From: Sipunculus nudus
Taxonomy: Eukaryota; Annelida; Sipuncula; Golfingiida; Sipunculidae
Assembly: GCA_026874595.1 (NCBI GenBank)
Contig: CM049312.1
Span: 52,019,429-52,083,428 of the forward strand
DNA: 64,000 bases
Direction of reading: 5' to 3'
Part shown: piece by piece, positions 47,168 through 60,509 of the stretch
Layout: each line of letters opens with the position of its first letter
Position numbering within the stretch: position 1 is the stretch's first letter
The notes under the pieces: model-generated
Seen by the model: the letters and a program-made list of their open reading frames with translations, nothing else
The model's database searches: none
Told to the model about the DNA's origin: nothing
Position numbers and translations under genes: made by a program

Positions 47168-49250
47168 AAAATGTAAAATTGCTTTTATATAAGAAAATCT
47201 TTAGATATCAAGCATCTATCAGCACACTAGTCCGCCACGTACGGACTCCATTTATCTGTGATACAGAGTCCGACCGTCTGGCGGTGAGAGTTCACCCTGC
47301 CGTTCATTGAAGGACCTGTAACATGAATTACCACTGCTTGTTGTGCGATAGAGAAACAATCTTGTATTTATATATAGAAATAAACTTTTTATGTATCAAA
47401 TTAAATCGATATATCACCTTAATGTGCGCCTGTAAATGTTTTTTTATCCTTTGAACTGCCGGGGTTCAGATGTTGCATGCCAACTGGACACCGCCGGAAA
47501 AGGAATCCCATGCAAATTAGGTGGGCAATCTATGCAAAAGATGAATTCAGGGGGGCTTTTCCCAGGAATGCCAGTGCCGTGCACTAGGATAGACCATATT
47601 TTCATAAGCATCCTTCCCATCATACATCGCTTGTTGTCAATGATGCTAAATTCCTATTGGTTGTTCCAACCGGAAAGCGCCATCGGCCAGACGGAGACGA
47701 TGCAATATCTGACTTCATCCAGAGTAAGTGCCCATACTTTATTAATGCTAATCATCCAGCAAAAGTTTTGGTCCCATATGCATATTAGAATATATTGCAC
47801 AGAATGAATGGATTGCATTTTCTTGTGAAATGTATTTATTTATTATCAAAATTATTGTAAGTCATGATTATAATAACTTATATATAAGTAACATCTATGC
47901 AATACTGATACATGTAATATTATTTTTCTATTTTTTTGGATTGACTTTACATTCACATATATTTGGAACTATGGGCCTGTGGCCTTCATTTCCGGAATAA
48001 AGCATTTGTTTGTTGTTTGTTTGTTTGTACTGGTGATAATTTTTTTTCATGTTTCACCGTCCCTACAGACAACGGATCTTAACGAATAAATGTGACCCCC
48101 CCCCCCCCCCGAATGATAAATAAGTAGTTGGGCTTCTTTTTGGGAGAAAATCATAAAACACATGATTTGGCCGAACTTTTTAAACCATTGTTATCATGGA
48201 AAGATATTTTTGAATGTATAAAATATACATACCTGTAACCCATAAAACAATTGTCAAACGGTGGACATATCACTGGACTCGGTGCCCAGTGTTGACCTAA
48301 CTAAAAGCCCACGCAATGAAAGCGGAGCCATGTGGTCTTTGGATTACAAACCTTTACTTCCTTTTGAGAGAGAAAATTCCTTTAGAGGCGTTACAATGGA
48401 TATGGGGGATCAATGGTGAATATAGTGGACCCGTGTGACAGCATAATGCACGGAAATTCCTTTTGGGCAGGACATGCGCTCTGACCACGGTCTTAACAGG
48501 CCAGTGAAAATCCCCGAGGCGCTTCCTGAAAAAGCGTAACAGGCGTGGAAGACCTTGCTGCACAAAAGAAATAGCGGCACCTAATTGGGAAATATCAAAA
48601 TTATGAATTATTCAGCTCAAAAGGGGATAATCTCGCAAAATAAAACAAACTTGTCATAGAAGAGCACACAACCGATACGTCCGCCGAATTGGGAGAGTCA
48701 AATCAGAACGGAAGCAGGTAAACCGTGGTCTGGAAAAAACCCAACTCCATATTAATTATATAGATGGACATGAGCTAAACCATTTAGCGATGCACCGAGG
48801 GAAAAAATGTGCCTGAGGTAAGTGTTATATAAAAGTAAAATTTCATAAACAAATAATGTGTGAAGGTAATTAAGTTTTCAAAAGTTAAATATATGGCCAT
48901 ATGAGTTAAAAATTAATTCCACAAAATTTGACCAATATTCCTTATTTCAATGCTAAGTTAACAGTTAACACCTAGGCCCCGCCAATTTTAAGAGATATGA
49001 ATGAAATGCTACAAAGAATTTATATCTTCTTAAATCTTGTTAGTTAGCATTTACATTAGAACCTAATATTTTATCACATTTGAAAATTAGGATAAAATTC
49101 CTGAACATTTTTTTCTTTAAAAAAAATCAAAATTGTCCAAGTCTCAACAAGAGGAATTTATTTAACATTAAAATTATAAGATTCATCTTGTTTATTAGTC
49201 CTGTGTATTGAAGGGGTGGGTGGGGGAGGGGTCTTTGTTGTTGCTGAAAA
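47168..49250. other. No gene seen; possible LINE 3' tail at 47960-48030
   Basis: GGGCCTGTGGCCTTC, AATAAAG, then a TTTGTTTG microsatellite at 47999-48028 looks like the 3' end of a LINE. The 123-codon plus ORF just upstream (47436-47807) shows no RT motif. A C15 tract lies at 48096-48110. Confidence 0.4.
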
Positions 49251-52200
49251 CAAGGGACCCATGGGTCACGGCGCTCAGCTGAATGAGACCGATATAATTG
49301 TATCACCTTCGTTGTATGTATGTCTGAAAGATTTCATTTTGACAGATGTAATTTTTGTATTAATTATGTAGTTGAGCGGCATAGTAATATAGAAGTATCA
49401 GTATTTCAAATATGAACAAGAATGTGTGTCTAAAATATTGCATTGGGAAGTATAAAATTATACATCAAAATAATTATGGAAAAGTAGAAAACTTGTATGT
49501 TTTGGGAAGCAGTTGTTGCTGAATTGGAGAGGAAACAGAAGGTCTCAAAAAGTATCTATAGAGAAGAATGGTAGATTAAGCTGTGAGAAGTTGCCATGTT
49601 TGATCTGAATTGAAGAATGGGGGATTGTTGCTAATAATATCTTGTGATCTGATCATGTGTTTTCTAATGTTGAAACTGAAGCATTTAAACAGTTAGTAAA
49701 GACAAGATCTATGGTATTTCCATGGTCATTGGTTGGTTCTCTGACTAGTTGTTGACATTTTAATTAAACAGTTGACATAGTTGTGTCAATTTGGTGTTAT
49801 ATTTTATATTAGAAATGTCAATACTGAAATCGCCCATGATCACTATAAGCAGGTTGAGCTCAACCTGAGAGACTAAAACTTGGTGTTCAGAGAAGAAGTT
49901 ACTGATGGGACATGCGGGTGACCTATAGAGGTAAACAATCTGAAGTGACCGAGTCTGAGTGTGAATATAGAGATGAGATAACTCAAAATCTGGTGTAGTG
50001 TGGTGGTGAAGGGTTACATGGGGACTCAGCTGTTTGACCTGATGGAGGGGGGGGGGGATGAGAGTTAAAAAAAACCTTTATACCTCTGTATATATTTTTT
50101 CTTTATTTACCAGTAATAAATTTTATGCAGTTGCCAGAAGAATATTGTCCCAAACTAATACTCAGTGGCAGGGAGTGAGGAAAGTTACAACACCTTTGCA
50201 TAAACATACAGGATACAAAATTAAATCCCATAGTGCTTACCGGTTAAAAAAAAGTTTTATTCATAATTAATGAATATTTAAAAACAGACAGAGAGATAGA
50301 AAAACAAAGCAAATCACTTAATTCCCATTCTACTGAGGCAGAAAAATACTGTACGAATGTTTGCATTAGACCCTCATTTTTTTATACATCAATTTTTAGC
50401 AATGCAATTAAAGAATGTAACTAATGCAACATATCGGGGGAGGGGGGGGGGGGGGGAGGGGGGTGTCAGGGTTGCCACGTGATTCTACATTTGTGACAGC
50501 AGTGTTGCATCACTAATAAGTTTACCCAGGCAAGGCTGTAGGGACCATACATGGCTGGTCTACAGGTTCAAAATGAAAATACATTAGAGCCTCAGAAAAA
50601 TTTCAATTACTAGAATAATTTTTAAGCTTTAACTTTCAAATTTCAGAATTTAACAGATTAAATCTATATATATCCCGACTGTGAAAAGTAAATCAAATGT
50701 TCTTACAAGGAAGAAACATGCCATGGTCAAAATTGGCCAAAATTTAAGGTACCAATTTTATATTTTTGCCAATATTTAAAAAACAACAGATTTTGATCTA
50801 ATTTTTGGTATACAATAACATTTTGATTAATTTAAGTTGTATTACTGAAAAAAGTCCCTAGGTTTAACACTTTTTCTCTTAAGTGACCAATTATCTTTCC
50901 TGATTTTTTACAAAGTCCATTATGTTTGGGCCAATAACTTTTTTTTTAAATTATATAATACTGACTTAATTTATGACATGTACATAGGAACTATATAGAG
51001 GAAACAGTAAAAGATTTGAGATACTGTGATGCATATGAAAAATTTACAGATGGACAGGCAAGTGGACAGGATGGACTAATACCTTTATTTCAATTTCAAG
51101 GGAATAATGCATTTAAGTTTATATATAAGCCTATATTTTTTTAGCATATCCACTTTTTCCATTAATAGTTTTCATCTGATTCATTTACAAGTTTTATAAC
51201 TTTGTAATAAAAAAACCCTGAAAATATAAGTTAAAGTATTAGAATTCTAAGTTGCAATCATTCTATATCCATAGTGTAGCTCATATTTGGTCATATTATG
51301 CATACACATATATTTTATTATTTTTAATTCACAAATGTTTAAACTGAATTTAAAAGAAAATAATGCAACAACATGGCATCTACAAGATTATTCCTTGAAT
51401 CACTATTAAAAAGTTTTGCACATTGGAGTTTTCAGTACATGCTTAATTTTATTTACCGAAATAAAATAAAAGATTCAGTAAATTTGATAAAATAAAAACA
51501 TCTTTTCAAATAAAGTATACACACTATTAGTTTAATGAGCGTCAAACAATATCATTATGCTAATTACAATCTTGAATTTATTACTGGAATTAATGTCCAA
51601 TTTCACACCTGGTGAAGTTTTTACTCTTCTGAAGTAAGGAATTACTTATCTGATGAACATCCACACTTTCATAGCAATACACCACTTTGTGGACACAATT
51701 AAATGTGCACTTTAATTATTGTAACCCTGGTAGTACAATACAAAATCTAAAATGTAGCATAGCCAAGAATAAAATAAAGTACCGAAAAATTTAACATTCA
51801 TCTAGTTAATGCACCATCTGGGGGGAAAGGGGGGGGGGGGAGTGCAGGGCAGAGGGGAGGCCTGCTAGTAGTGGCCAAGCTGAGCCAAGGGAAGCTGCCT
51901 GGGGTGGGTTACATAATGCAAGTGAAGGCTGTACTACTAGGTGGGCTAGATGTAAACATCACTTGACATGGTGTATGAAAACTTGAATAAAAGCTACTCT
52001 TTTCAATCAATTCCTTTGAAATTTCAGATTTTAAAAGATTAAATCCTTATGTATATATGCTGTGAAAATTTAATCAACAGTGCTTACAGGGGAAAAAACC
52101 TGCCATTGCCAAATTTGGACAACATTTAAGGTACTGATTTTTTATTTATGCTAGTAACTTGAAAAATTTGCAAAATTCAGATCTAATTTTCGGTAAATAA

Positions 52201-52690
52201 TTAAATCTTGATTAAATAAAGTTATATTCCTGAAAAAATTCTCCAGCTTCAGCAATTCTCATGTGAGGTGAATAAATATATTTCCGGTTTTTTTTTAAAT
52301 TGCATTATATTTTGGCCCATAACTTCAAAATAAAACCCAATACTGACCTAATATTTGGTATATTCTTAGAAAATGTATGGAAGAATATGAATACTAAATA
52401 TGATCAAAAACAGAAAAGTGGTTTTGATATTAGCAGCCTTGAAGTGTAACAATGGCTTTTTTTTTATGGAAAACGGATGTTTTTCCTTAATATCTCGAAG
52501 GAAGGAAGTCCTAATGACCCAAGTTTTGGTATGGTAGGAGATTTTGGGGACATCTAATGGTACGCAAAATTTTTTATTCCTAGGTCCAACGGTTTTAAAA
52601 TTTGCCCTGTTAACGGACGGACGGCTGGACGGACGACGGACAAAGGACCACGACTATAGCTCAGATGACTTATAGTCAGCTGAGCTAGTT
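49250..52690 (+). mobile_element. Hairpin-module repeat family, copy 2
   Basis: Starts AGGGACCCATGGGTCACGGC with the palindrome GACCCATGGGTC. It has module-like blocks (AATTTAAGGTACCAATTT, TTTTGATCTAATTTTTGG, CCATAACTT). It ends with GACGGACGGCTGGACGGACG, then ACGACGGACAAAGGACCACG, then the hairpin TAGCTCAGATGACT-TAT-AGTCAGCTGAGCTA (52657-52687). Long G tracts lie at 50442-50456 and 51829-51840. No protein-coding potential recognised. Confidence 0.75.
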
Positions 52691-52726
52691 ATGTTAATTG
52701 TAAGATTCATCTAGTTCATAGTACAG

Positions 52727-53655
52727 GTCTGTCAACAGAATGGGGTGTGGGGGGGGGGGGGGGAGAGAATGGCTCCCTGTGGTATTAACTGTAGACAGCC
52801 TGATCAAGCTCAACTCAGTGGAGAGAGGGCTTGCCCCAGTGATGGGATTAAATAACAACAGCCTGGGGAGCATAGAGAGCTGCACTGAATGACCTACAGT
52901 GACCAAAGTGGACAGCTTGACAATGTAAGGGAATACAACAAGAGCCTCCAAAAAATTCAATAACTAGCCAAATTTTGCAGCTTTTATATTCAAATTTCAG
53001 ATTTTAACAGATTAAATCCTTATGTGTACATGCTGTGAAAATTAAATCCACAGTACTTACAGGAAAAAAACGTGCCGTGGCCATAGTTGGGCAAAATTTA
53101 AGGTACCAATTTTTTTTATTTTTGCTATTATTTTAAAAAATTTAAAAGATTTTGATCTAATTTTTGGAATACAATTTAATCTTGAATAATTTAAGTTATA
53201 TTACTGGAAACAGTCCTTAGCTTTAACATGTTTTGTGTTTAGTGATCAAATATCTTTTCTGATTTTTTACAAAATGCATTATGTTTAAGCCCATAACTTT
53301 TTTTCTTAATTATATAATACAGACCTAATTTCTAGCATGTACATATGAACTATATAGAGGAATATTTATGGTAAATATGAGGAAAAACTGATGAGTGGTT
53401 TTGATATTAGGCAGTCCTGAAGTGTGAAAATATGTTTTTAATAAAAAAAATGAGGTTTTTCCTTAATTTCTCTTAAAGTCGCAAAGACCCAGTATTCGGC
53501 TTGGTAGAAGATATTTGGGACATCTAACATTATGCCGAATTTTGGATTCATAGGTCTTACGTTTCAAAACGTGCCACACCTACGGACGGACGGACGGACG
53601 ACGGACAATGGACCACGACTATAGCTAAGATGACTTATAGTCAGCTGAGCTAAAA
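52727..53655 (+). repeat. Hairpin-module repeat family, additional module after copy 2
   Basis: A G15 tract (52749-52763), then the same approximately 680 bp module as 58540-59266: ACAGATTAAATCCTTATGTG, ATTTAAGGTACCAATTT, GAACTATATAGAGGAATATT, AGTGGTTTTGATATTAGGCA, GGACATCTAACATTATGCCG, GGACGGACGGACGGACGACG, and the hairpin at 53622-53652. Confidence 0.82.
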
Positions 53656-54593
53656 ATCTATATCACAGGATAAAATTAAACCTGTGTATACAGTTCTCCA
53701 TTTTTTCCCAGAGCAAACTAATTTACCCATGTGTCATTCGTCACGAATTGGCTCTACACATGCACCGTAAGTTATATTCCTCTGTTATATGGAATGTCTT
53801 AGCCATCCCTCGTTTTAATACAACTTGACTTGCACTGGTCTGATTACGTGTTTCAAGAAATAACAAAATAACCTACTACCCATTTTCTCCTGTGAACATA
53901 AAGTACGCCTCCTTATTAACAGTTTTGTATTTAATCAGTTGTCTTTTGTAGCCGTCTTTTCTTTGAAATCTTTCTGTTAAGTCTTGTCTTGATATTGCTT
54001 TCTATCCATTATTTTAGCTTCTAAGCCGGCGTCCATCTACCGAATTATTTTTACCGGGCGATTTTTTATTAGCGGCCGGAAAAACCTAAGTCTCGCCGGC
54101 TGATTTCCCGTGCATATCACTAGACCTTTTCGTTTGTTTTGGTCACTTCTCGGTTTTGGATTCATAGGTACAACAGATTCAAATGTGCAAGTTTAACAGA
54201 CGGACAACAAAGGATCATCGCTATTGCTCAGATGAGCAAAATTGACAAAATATTAGGATTGAAGTGGGAACCTAATTTTAAAACTTATTAATTAACCAGC
54301 ATTACATACTCAGGGCCTACAGGCCTAATGCGAACCTGTGCAAAGTTTGGAAGTATGAATGGAGGTTTATTTTTAAAATTTAATATTGATCCTCTTAAGT
54401 CCTGCATATCTACCTTAGTCATTATGATTTCAGCAAAATGTACATTTCGGACCTGCAAGTTTCAGACTAGGACATTTTAAAACTAGAATATGTGTAGTCG
54501 ACAAGCGACTGTGTATCCGCAAAAATCAGAGGGGACAGGTGAAGAAAGGCGTGGATTAAGTGGCAAAAGGAATAGGGTGAGGTGTGTTGCATA
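53656..54593. other. No gene seen; degenerate module end near 54150-54240
   Basis: GGTTTTGGATTCATAGGTAC, ACAGACGGACAACAAAGGATC and GCTCAGATGAGC resemble the 3' end of the module family. 54000-54110 is GC-richer, with CGCCGGC words. Confidence 0.5.
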
Positions 54594-56415
54594 TTAGCAT
54601 GGATGTCTGCAGCGTAAAGGTGTGTGTAGGTGGTGCCACCTGTCATAAAATCGAGAAAATTGTCAAGGATGTATAAACCTGCAAAATTTCAGGTTGATAA
54701 ATCAAACCACTGCTGAGATATGAGTGATTTTATCCCAAGGCAGAGGAACGGATGCACGCTGTGCATAAGTGGTTGCAGGTGGCGACACCAGTTTTGCCTA
54801 TGATGAAGAAACATGTGAGATCTATACACATGCAAAATTTTAAACCAATCGGTCAAACAGTTCTTGAAATATGAGCTTGGATGTCTGCAGAGTAAACCTG
54901 AAAGTAGGTGTCGTCACCTGTCATAAAATCAAGAGAGCTGTGCAGGATGTATAAACCTGCAAAATTTCAGGATGAAAAGTCAAACAACTGCTGAGATATG
55001 AGTGATTTTATCCCAAGGTAGATGAACAGATGGATGCTGTGCATAAATGGTTGCAGGTGGCGCCACCAGTTTTGCCTATGATTAAGAGCTATGTGAGATC
55101 TATACACATGCATTATTTTGGCCTTATCGGTCAAACGGTTCCCGAGATATGAGCTTGGATGTCTGCAGAGTAAACTTGAATGTAGATGGCGCCACCTGTC
55201 ATAAAATCGAGAAAGCTGTCCAGGATGTATAAACCTGCAAAATTTCCGGTAGAAAAGTCAAACCACTGCTGAGATATGAGTGATATTATCCCAAGGCAGA
55301 TTAACGCTGTGCAAAAATGGATGCAGGTGGCGCCACCATTTTTAGTCTATGTTATAAAGCTATCAAAGGGCTACATTTGTGCAAAATTTGCCTGATCGGT
55401 CAAACGGTTCCGGAGATATGTGGGTTTAAGTGTGGAAACAGACTCACAAATGGACGCTGGGCAGTGAGGAAAGCTCAGAGGTCAACCAAAAATGAGGGCG
55501 CAGCAGTTCACATGTGACCTGATGATAAACTTGTTTCACTTAAAATGCAAACCAAGTTTTTTTAAACAGTTGAAAGATATAGTTCCAATGATCTGGGAAT
55601 TCTGCATCTAGACATTGTGTCTAGACGTCTAGACACATTGTCTAGACACCGGCCAGAGCCAGGTCAGTTACCATGGTGATGTCTGGACCCCACCTGTTTG
55701 TACTGAGTGACCTCTTGACTTGGCTGCTGAAACTCAGCATGTTGTCAAATCTCTTTCAAACACAGAAAGCCTTTTTCAATTGGCTACAATGCTTTTTTAA
55801 AGCTGTATTTACCCAATATATTCTTATAAAACTGGCTGAACCCTACCACAGAATAATTCTTGTAAAGTTTAAACCAATCAGCTTAACAGTTTCATCATAA
55901 ATCAGTGTATAAGCTAGAAGAGTTTAAAATTACATTTTCGCTTGTAAAAACACATCAATGTAGGTGGCGCCACCAATACCTCAATTTCAGATATGACATG
56001 TGACAAACATTGGTATAAAATTTGGTGATTATAGCTCTAGCCGTTTCTGAGATTTTTAATTTTAGTGTGCTTTTTTGGTGAGATGACTAAATTCAACCTC
56101 CCGTAACTCGGCCAAAAATCTCCGAACTGGAACCATTCGAACAAACTTGAGACAGATTGTTCCAGGGAGCATTTCTGTGAAATATTGGACAATTTGGCTG
56201 AACAGTTTCGGAGAAGAAGATTTTTAAAGCTTTTTTAGCTTTTTCCCTATAAAATCTAAGAAGATGCTGTTGGACTGATTATTTGCAAAAAATTTGGAGA
56301 CGCTAGCTTCTGCCGTTTTTGAGATAGCTATGGTTAACATACAGACGACGCACGACACTCGACGGACGATGCCACGCCATCGCATAAGCTCACAGGTTCG
56401 CTAACAAACTATAGA
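54594..56415 (+). repeat. 278 bp tandem modules with GGTGGCGCCACC palindromes
   Basis: Three units; the CATAAAATCGAGAAA-type word starts at 54644, 54922 and 55200, exactly 278 apart. Each unit has two GGTGGCGCCACC-type palindromes half a unit apart, perfect at 55056-55067 and 55326-55337, with another at 55963-55974. The tail ends ACGACACTCGACGGACGATG. Confidence 0.88.
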
Positions 56416-56699
56416 TGTGGTCGAACAGTGGGCCCAGCATTTCTGGTAGTGCTGGACTAGTTTACAAAAGGGTAAAACGTATAGTTTACAGTCTTAAAAT
56501 AAGAAACGAAACAGGTTTTCATCAAAATGCATGAGGATAAAAACCCTACTGGTGCAAATCATAATAAAGAAGATATGTCTGAAATAATGTGTGCAATAGA
56601 AAATCACCGATTGTACTCTGGTGGCCATATTTGATTTTGAGCAAGTCTGTATATCAATAGTTCAGGAGCCCTAATATAGGCATCGATGTTCCCTGTGAA

Positions 56700-59266
56700 T
56701 TTAAGAACAAGGGACCTATGGGTCACGGCGCTCAGCTGTTATTTATGATAAAAATTTTGATTTAGAAATGAGGCACATGCTGGTTTTGTGTGGTAATAAA
56801 TATAAGCTGTATTACGAGTTGCTGTTGTTTAGCTTATGTATGATTTTCATAGTACCTTTGGCGACAGGGAAGAGGATTGATTTCATTTATTTTATTAACA
56901 AATGGAGTACTATTGTCACACAGATTTGACTTGGCCATATAACTTATAAGCAGAACATATAATATGAGTTTAACAATTTATTAAAAAAAAATTAAAAATA
57001 CTGTCCCAAATATATTTTTGAGAATTGTATGATTTTTTAAAATGAAATATAACTGAAATGATTATTAAAATAATATTAAAGAATATATTCATGAATGCAT
57101 TCATGAATACATTTTGAAAATATATGGACTGGTATTCATATACATTCATTTTTACCTGAATTCCCATTCTTTATGCAAGAAATTTTATAATGGAGTACAT
57201 ATTCATATTCGTATTTTAATACAATTGCAAAGTATTCGCACCATGTCTGGTATTTATTCAGTTTTCACCAAACAATGATGTTGAGAATCCAGAATATACA
57301 AAATTCATACGTTCAAATAATGATCATAAGTACCTGGTTTTATGGCTTTTATTTATATTAAAAAAAAATAAATGTAATATATTCATTTTGGACTAATTTC
57401 ACATCAATGTACGCACTAGACACAGTAGGAATCTAGATTAATATTATCAATTGAATCTTTGTCTATCATTAATTTCCTTCATATGATCCATAATGATTAG
57501 TAATGAATAATATGGTTTACTTTTTATCATTAAAATTGAACTGAAAAATATGGTGTTATTTGGAATACATGACATTCTATCCATAGATACAAGATTCTTA
57601 TATCATCAGTAACTGCAAGTTAATTTCCTGTTAATATAAACTAACAAATTCCTTTTCTATTTTTCTTTAATTTGTTATTAAAAACCAATAAAAATTTATT
57701 AATTTATTGTTTATTGTTATGTTGTTGGTTAAAACTACTAGATGAGTTGGGTTGGACACTTAGATCAACTGTGGCTGGTCATAAGCTGCCTGGCTGCCCC
57801 AGTGTATGCCTTGCTCAAGCGTGCATAATTTGCTGAAAGTTCAACAAGGTCAACATAGAGGTGACTCAAGAGGGGCTGGAGAAAGCTAAGGTCTGACATG
57901 GTCTCATAAAAACATTAATAAAAGCTACAATTTTTGGCCAATTTCTTTCAGCTTTCTAAACTAAAAAGCTGAAATCCTTATGTGTGCATGATATGAAAAT
58001 TATATCAACAGTGCTCACACGAAACAAACGTGCCAAGGTCAAAGTTGGACAAAATTTAAGGTACTTATTTTATATTTAAACTAATAACTTATAAAATTTG
58101 AAAAATTCAGAACTAATTTTGGGTATTCAATTGAATCTTGATTAAATAATGTTACATCCCTGACAAAAATTCTCTAGCTTCAGCAATCCCCTTGTTAAGG
58201 GAGTAAATATATTTCTTGATTTTTTTACAAAGTGCATTTTGTTCAGACCCATAATTTATATATATATGATTAAAGTCAGATCAGTGGTTTTGATATTAGA
58301 CAGTCTTGAAGTGTAAGAATGGGTTTTTAATGGAAAAATGAAGTTTTTCATTAATATCTCTAAGGTATTAAGTCCTAGTGACAAAATTCTTGGCATGGTA
58401 GGGGATTTTGGAGACATCTAATTGTATGCCAAATTTTAGGAACCAAGAGCTGAAACTGGGGAGCGGAGCTCTTGCAAACTGCATAACACTAGCTTGATGT
58501 AAACAATATGTTACATGGTGCTTGAAAACTTTAATAAAATCTTCAGTTTCTGATCAACTGGTTTCAAATTTTTGGTGTTAACAGACAAAATGCTAACAAA
58601 AACATGCTGTGAAAATTAAATCAACAGTACTTACAGGAAAAAAACGTGCCATGGTCAAAGTTGGGCAAAATTTAAGGTACCAATTTTTTATTTTTGTTAA
58701 TATTTTAAAAAATTTTAAAGATTTTGATCTAATATTGGGTATACAATTTAATTTTGATTAATTAAAGTTATATTACTGGAAAAAAAGTCCATAGCTTTAA
58801 CATGTTTTGTGTTAAGTGATCAAATATCTTTCCTGATTTTTTACAAAATGCATTATGTTTGGGCCCATAACTTTTTTAAATTATATAATACAGACATAAT
58901 TTCTGGCATGTATATATGAACTATATAGAGGAATATTTATGGTAAATATGAGGAAAAACAGATGAGTGGTTTTGATATTAGGCAGTCCTGAAGAGTGAAA
59001 ATAGGTTTTTAATAAAAAATTTGAGGTTTTTCCTTAATTTCTCAAAGGAACGAAGTCGCAAAGACCCAGTTTTCGGCTTGGTAGGAGATCTTGGGGACAT
59101 CTAACATTATGCCGAATTTTGGATTCCTAGGTCTTACGGTTTCAAAACGTGCCACATCTACGGACGGTCGGACGAAAGGACAGACGGACGGCACGACAGA
59201 CGGACGGACGACGGACAATGGACCACGACTATAGCTCAGTTGACTTATAGTCAGCTGAGCTAAAAA
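56700..59266 (+). mobile_element. Hairpin-module repeat family, copy 3
   Basis: Starts AAGGGACCTATGGGTCACGG followed by CGCTCAGCTG. It contains two successive modules (about 57900-58440 and 58540-59266) collinear with those of copy 2. It ends ACGGACGGACGACGGACAAT, then GGACCACGAC and the hairpin at 59232-59262. 56900-57720 is very AT-rich. Confidence 0.78.
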
Positions 59267-60301
59267 TCAAGCAAGTTCTTGTTGAAAGGTCTGTAATTTG
59301 ATAGAGATGGAGTCCTCATAGGTACCAATCATCACTGTTGACAGTGAATTTGATAAAGATCAAGCATGTTCTTATCGAGATATCGCGCACAAAAAAAGCA
59401 TCTCTGATGGACTGAAGTATGGAACTCACAGTTACAGAAGGACGCACGGACTGACACGGTGATCACTATACGGCAACACACTTTTCAAGAGGGGCCCTAA
59501 TGACCAAATAACCAAGTATAATACATTCATTAAAAACATTTTAATACATATATAATCTGTACAGAATATATCCAGATAAACACAGCCATACCATCCAGAA
59601 ATAAATTAAAGCACATTGAGTAAAAGCCCTTTTGGCAAGCGGCAGAATTTTGTTGCTGTAATGTCCATAAGCAGCGCTAACAGAAGTATAGTCATATTGA
59701 GGCAGCCCTTATAGTGGCCATCTGTTATTTATTATATTTATTAACATCTAATGGGAGGGAACATGCACAGCATATTACCAAAATGTCTCAGTCATAGGTG
59801 ATGAGAAACTGCTTCACCATCGGAGGCCTCTGACAACCAGACCAGGAATGTGGCAGAGTGACTGGTTCTGTAGATCTGACGCCCATAATTGAGAGGTGCC
59901 GTGCAATTAGCATTGACCAAGAAATATGAGTAAAATCACAAGAGTATACACCAAAAAAAAGTATACATTTTGAGGAGAAGTACAGGTTGATGGTGAGACC
60001 AAGCATAAAATGATTAAACCACAATGCCATGACAAACCAGACATCATGGAAACCATGATTCGTAATACACCAATACATAAAATACATATCACGTAGAGAT
60101 ATAAAACCACAAGCCGGCTCAATAAAAGTATCATAAGCACAAAGGAAGAAAACAAGGTGGGACAAAGTGGTGGACAAAATACATGGACAGGATATTTATT
60201 TGAAAGGGCAATCCCTGTAACTGCAACAATTGACAGCAGTCCCATAATATAGTATAATAAAATGCAACCTATTATTTAATACTGTCTCTGCAGACACTGG
60301 T
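59267..60301. other. Region 3' of SH2B, no gene recognised
   Basis: Two overlapping minus-strand ORFs of 129 and 112 codons occur at 59788-60245. They overlap in different frames and show no recognisable domain. The stretch could include SH2B 3' UTR. Confidence 0.5.
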
Positions 60302-60303
60302 CT

Positions 60304-60372
<69 letters not shown>

Positions 60373-60423
60373 ATACATATATATACATATATATACATAT
60401 ATATATATACAAAATTTCCCTAG

Positions 60424-60471
<48 letters not shown>
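60302..60471. repeat. (TA)n microsatellite downstream of SH2B
   Basis: Two long TA tracts with occasional C or G (60305-60412 and 60425-60470). It lies within 210 bases of the SH2B stop codon, so it is possibly in the 3' UTR. Confidence 0.95.
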
Positions 60472-60509
60472 CCTAAAAAATATCAAGATTTATTTTTAGG
60501 GCTGTCAAG

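Noticed and set aside
47436-47807. 123-codon plus-strand ORF
   Set aside because: No domain or compositional sign of coding; next to a possible LINE tail but without RT motifs.
59788-60245. Two overlapping minus ORFs (129 and 112 codons), hydrophobic
   Set aside because: They overlap in different frames, have no recognised motif, and lie in the likely 3' flank of SH2B.
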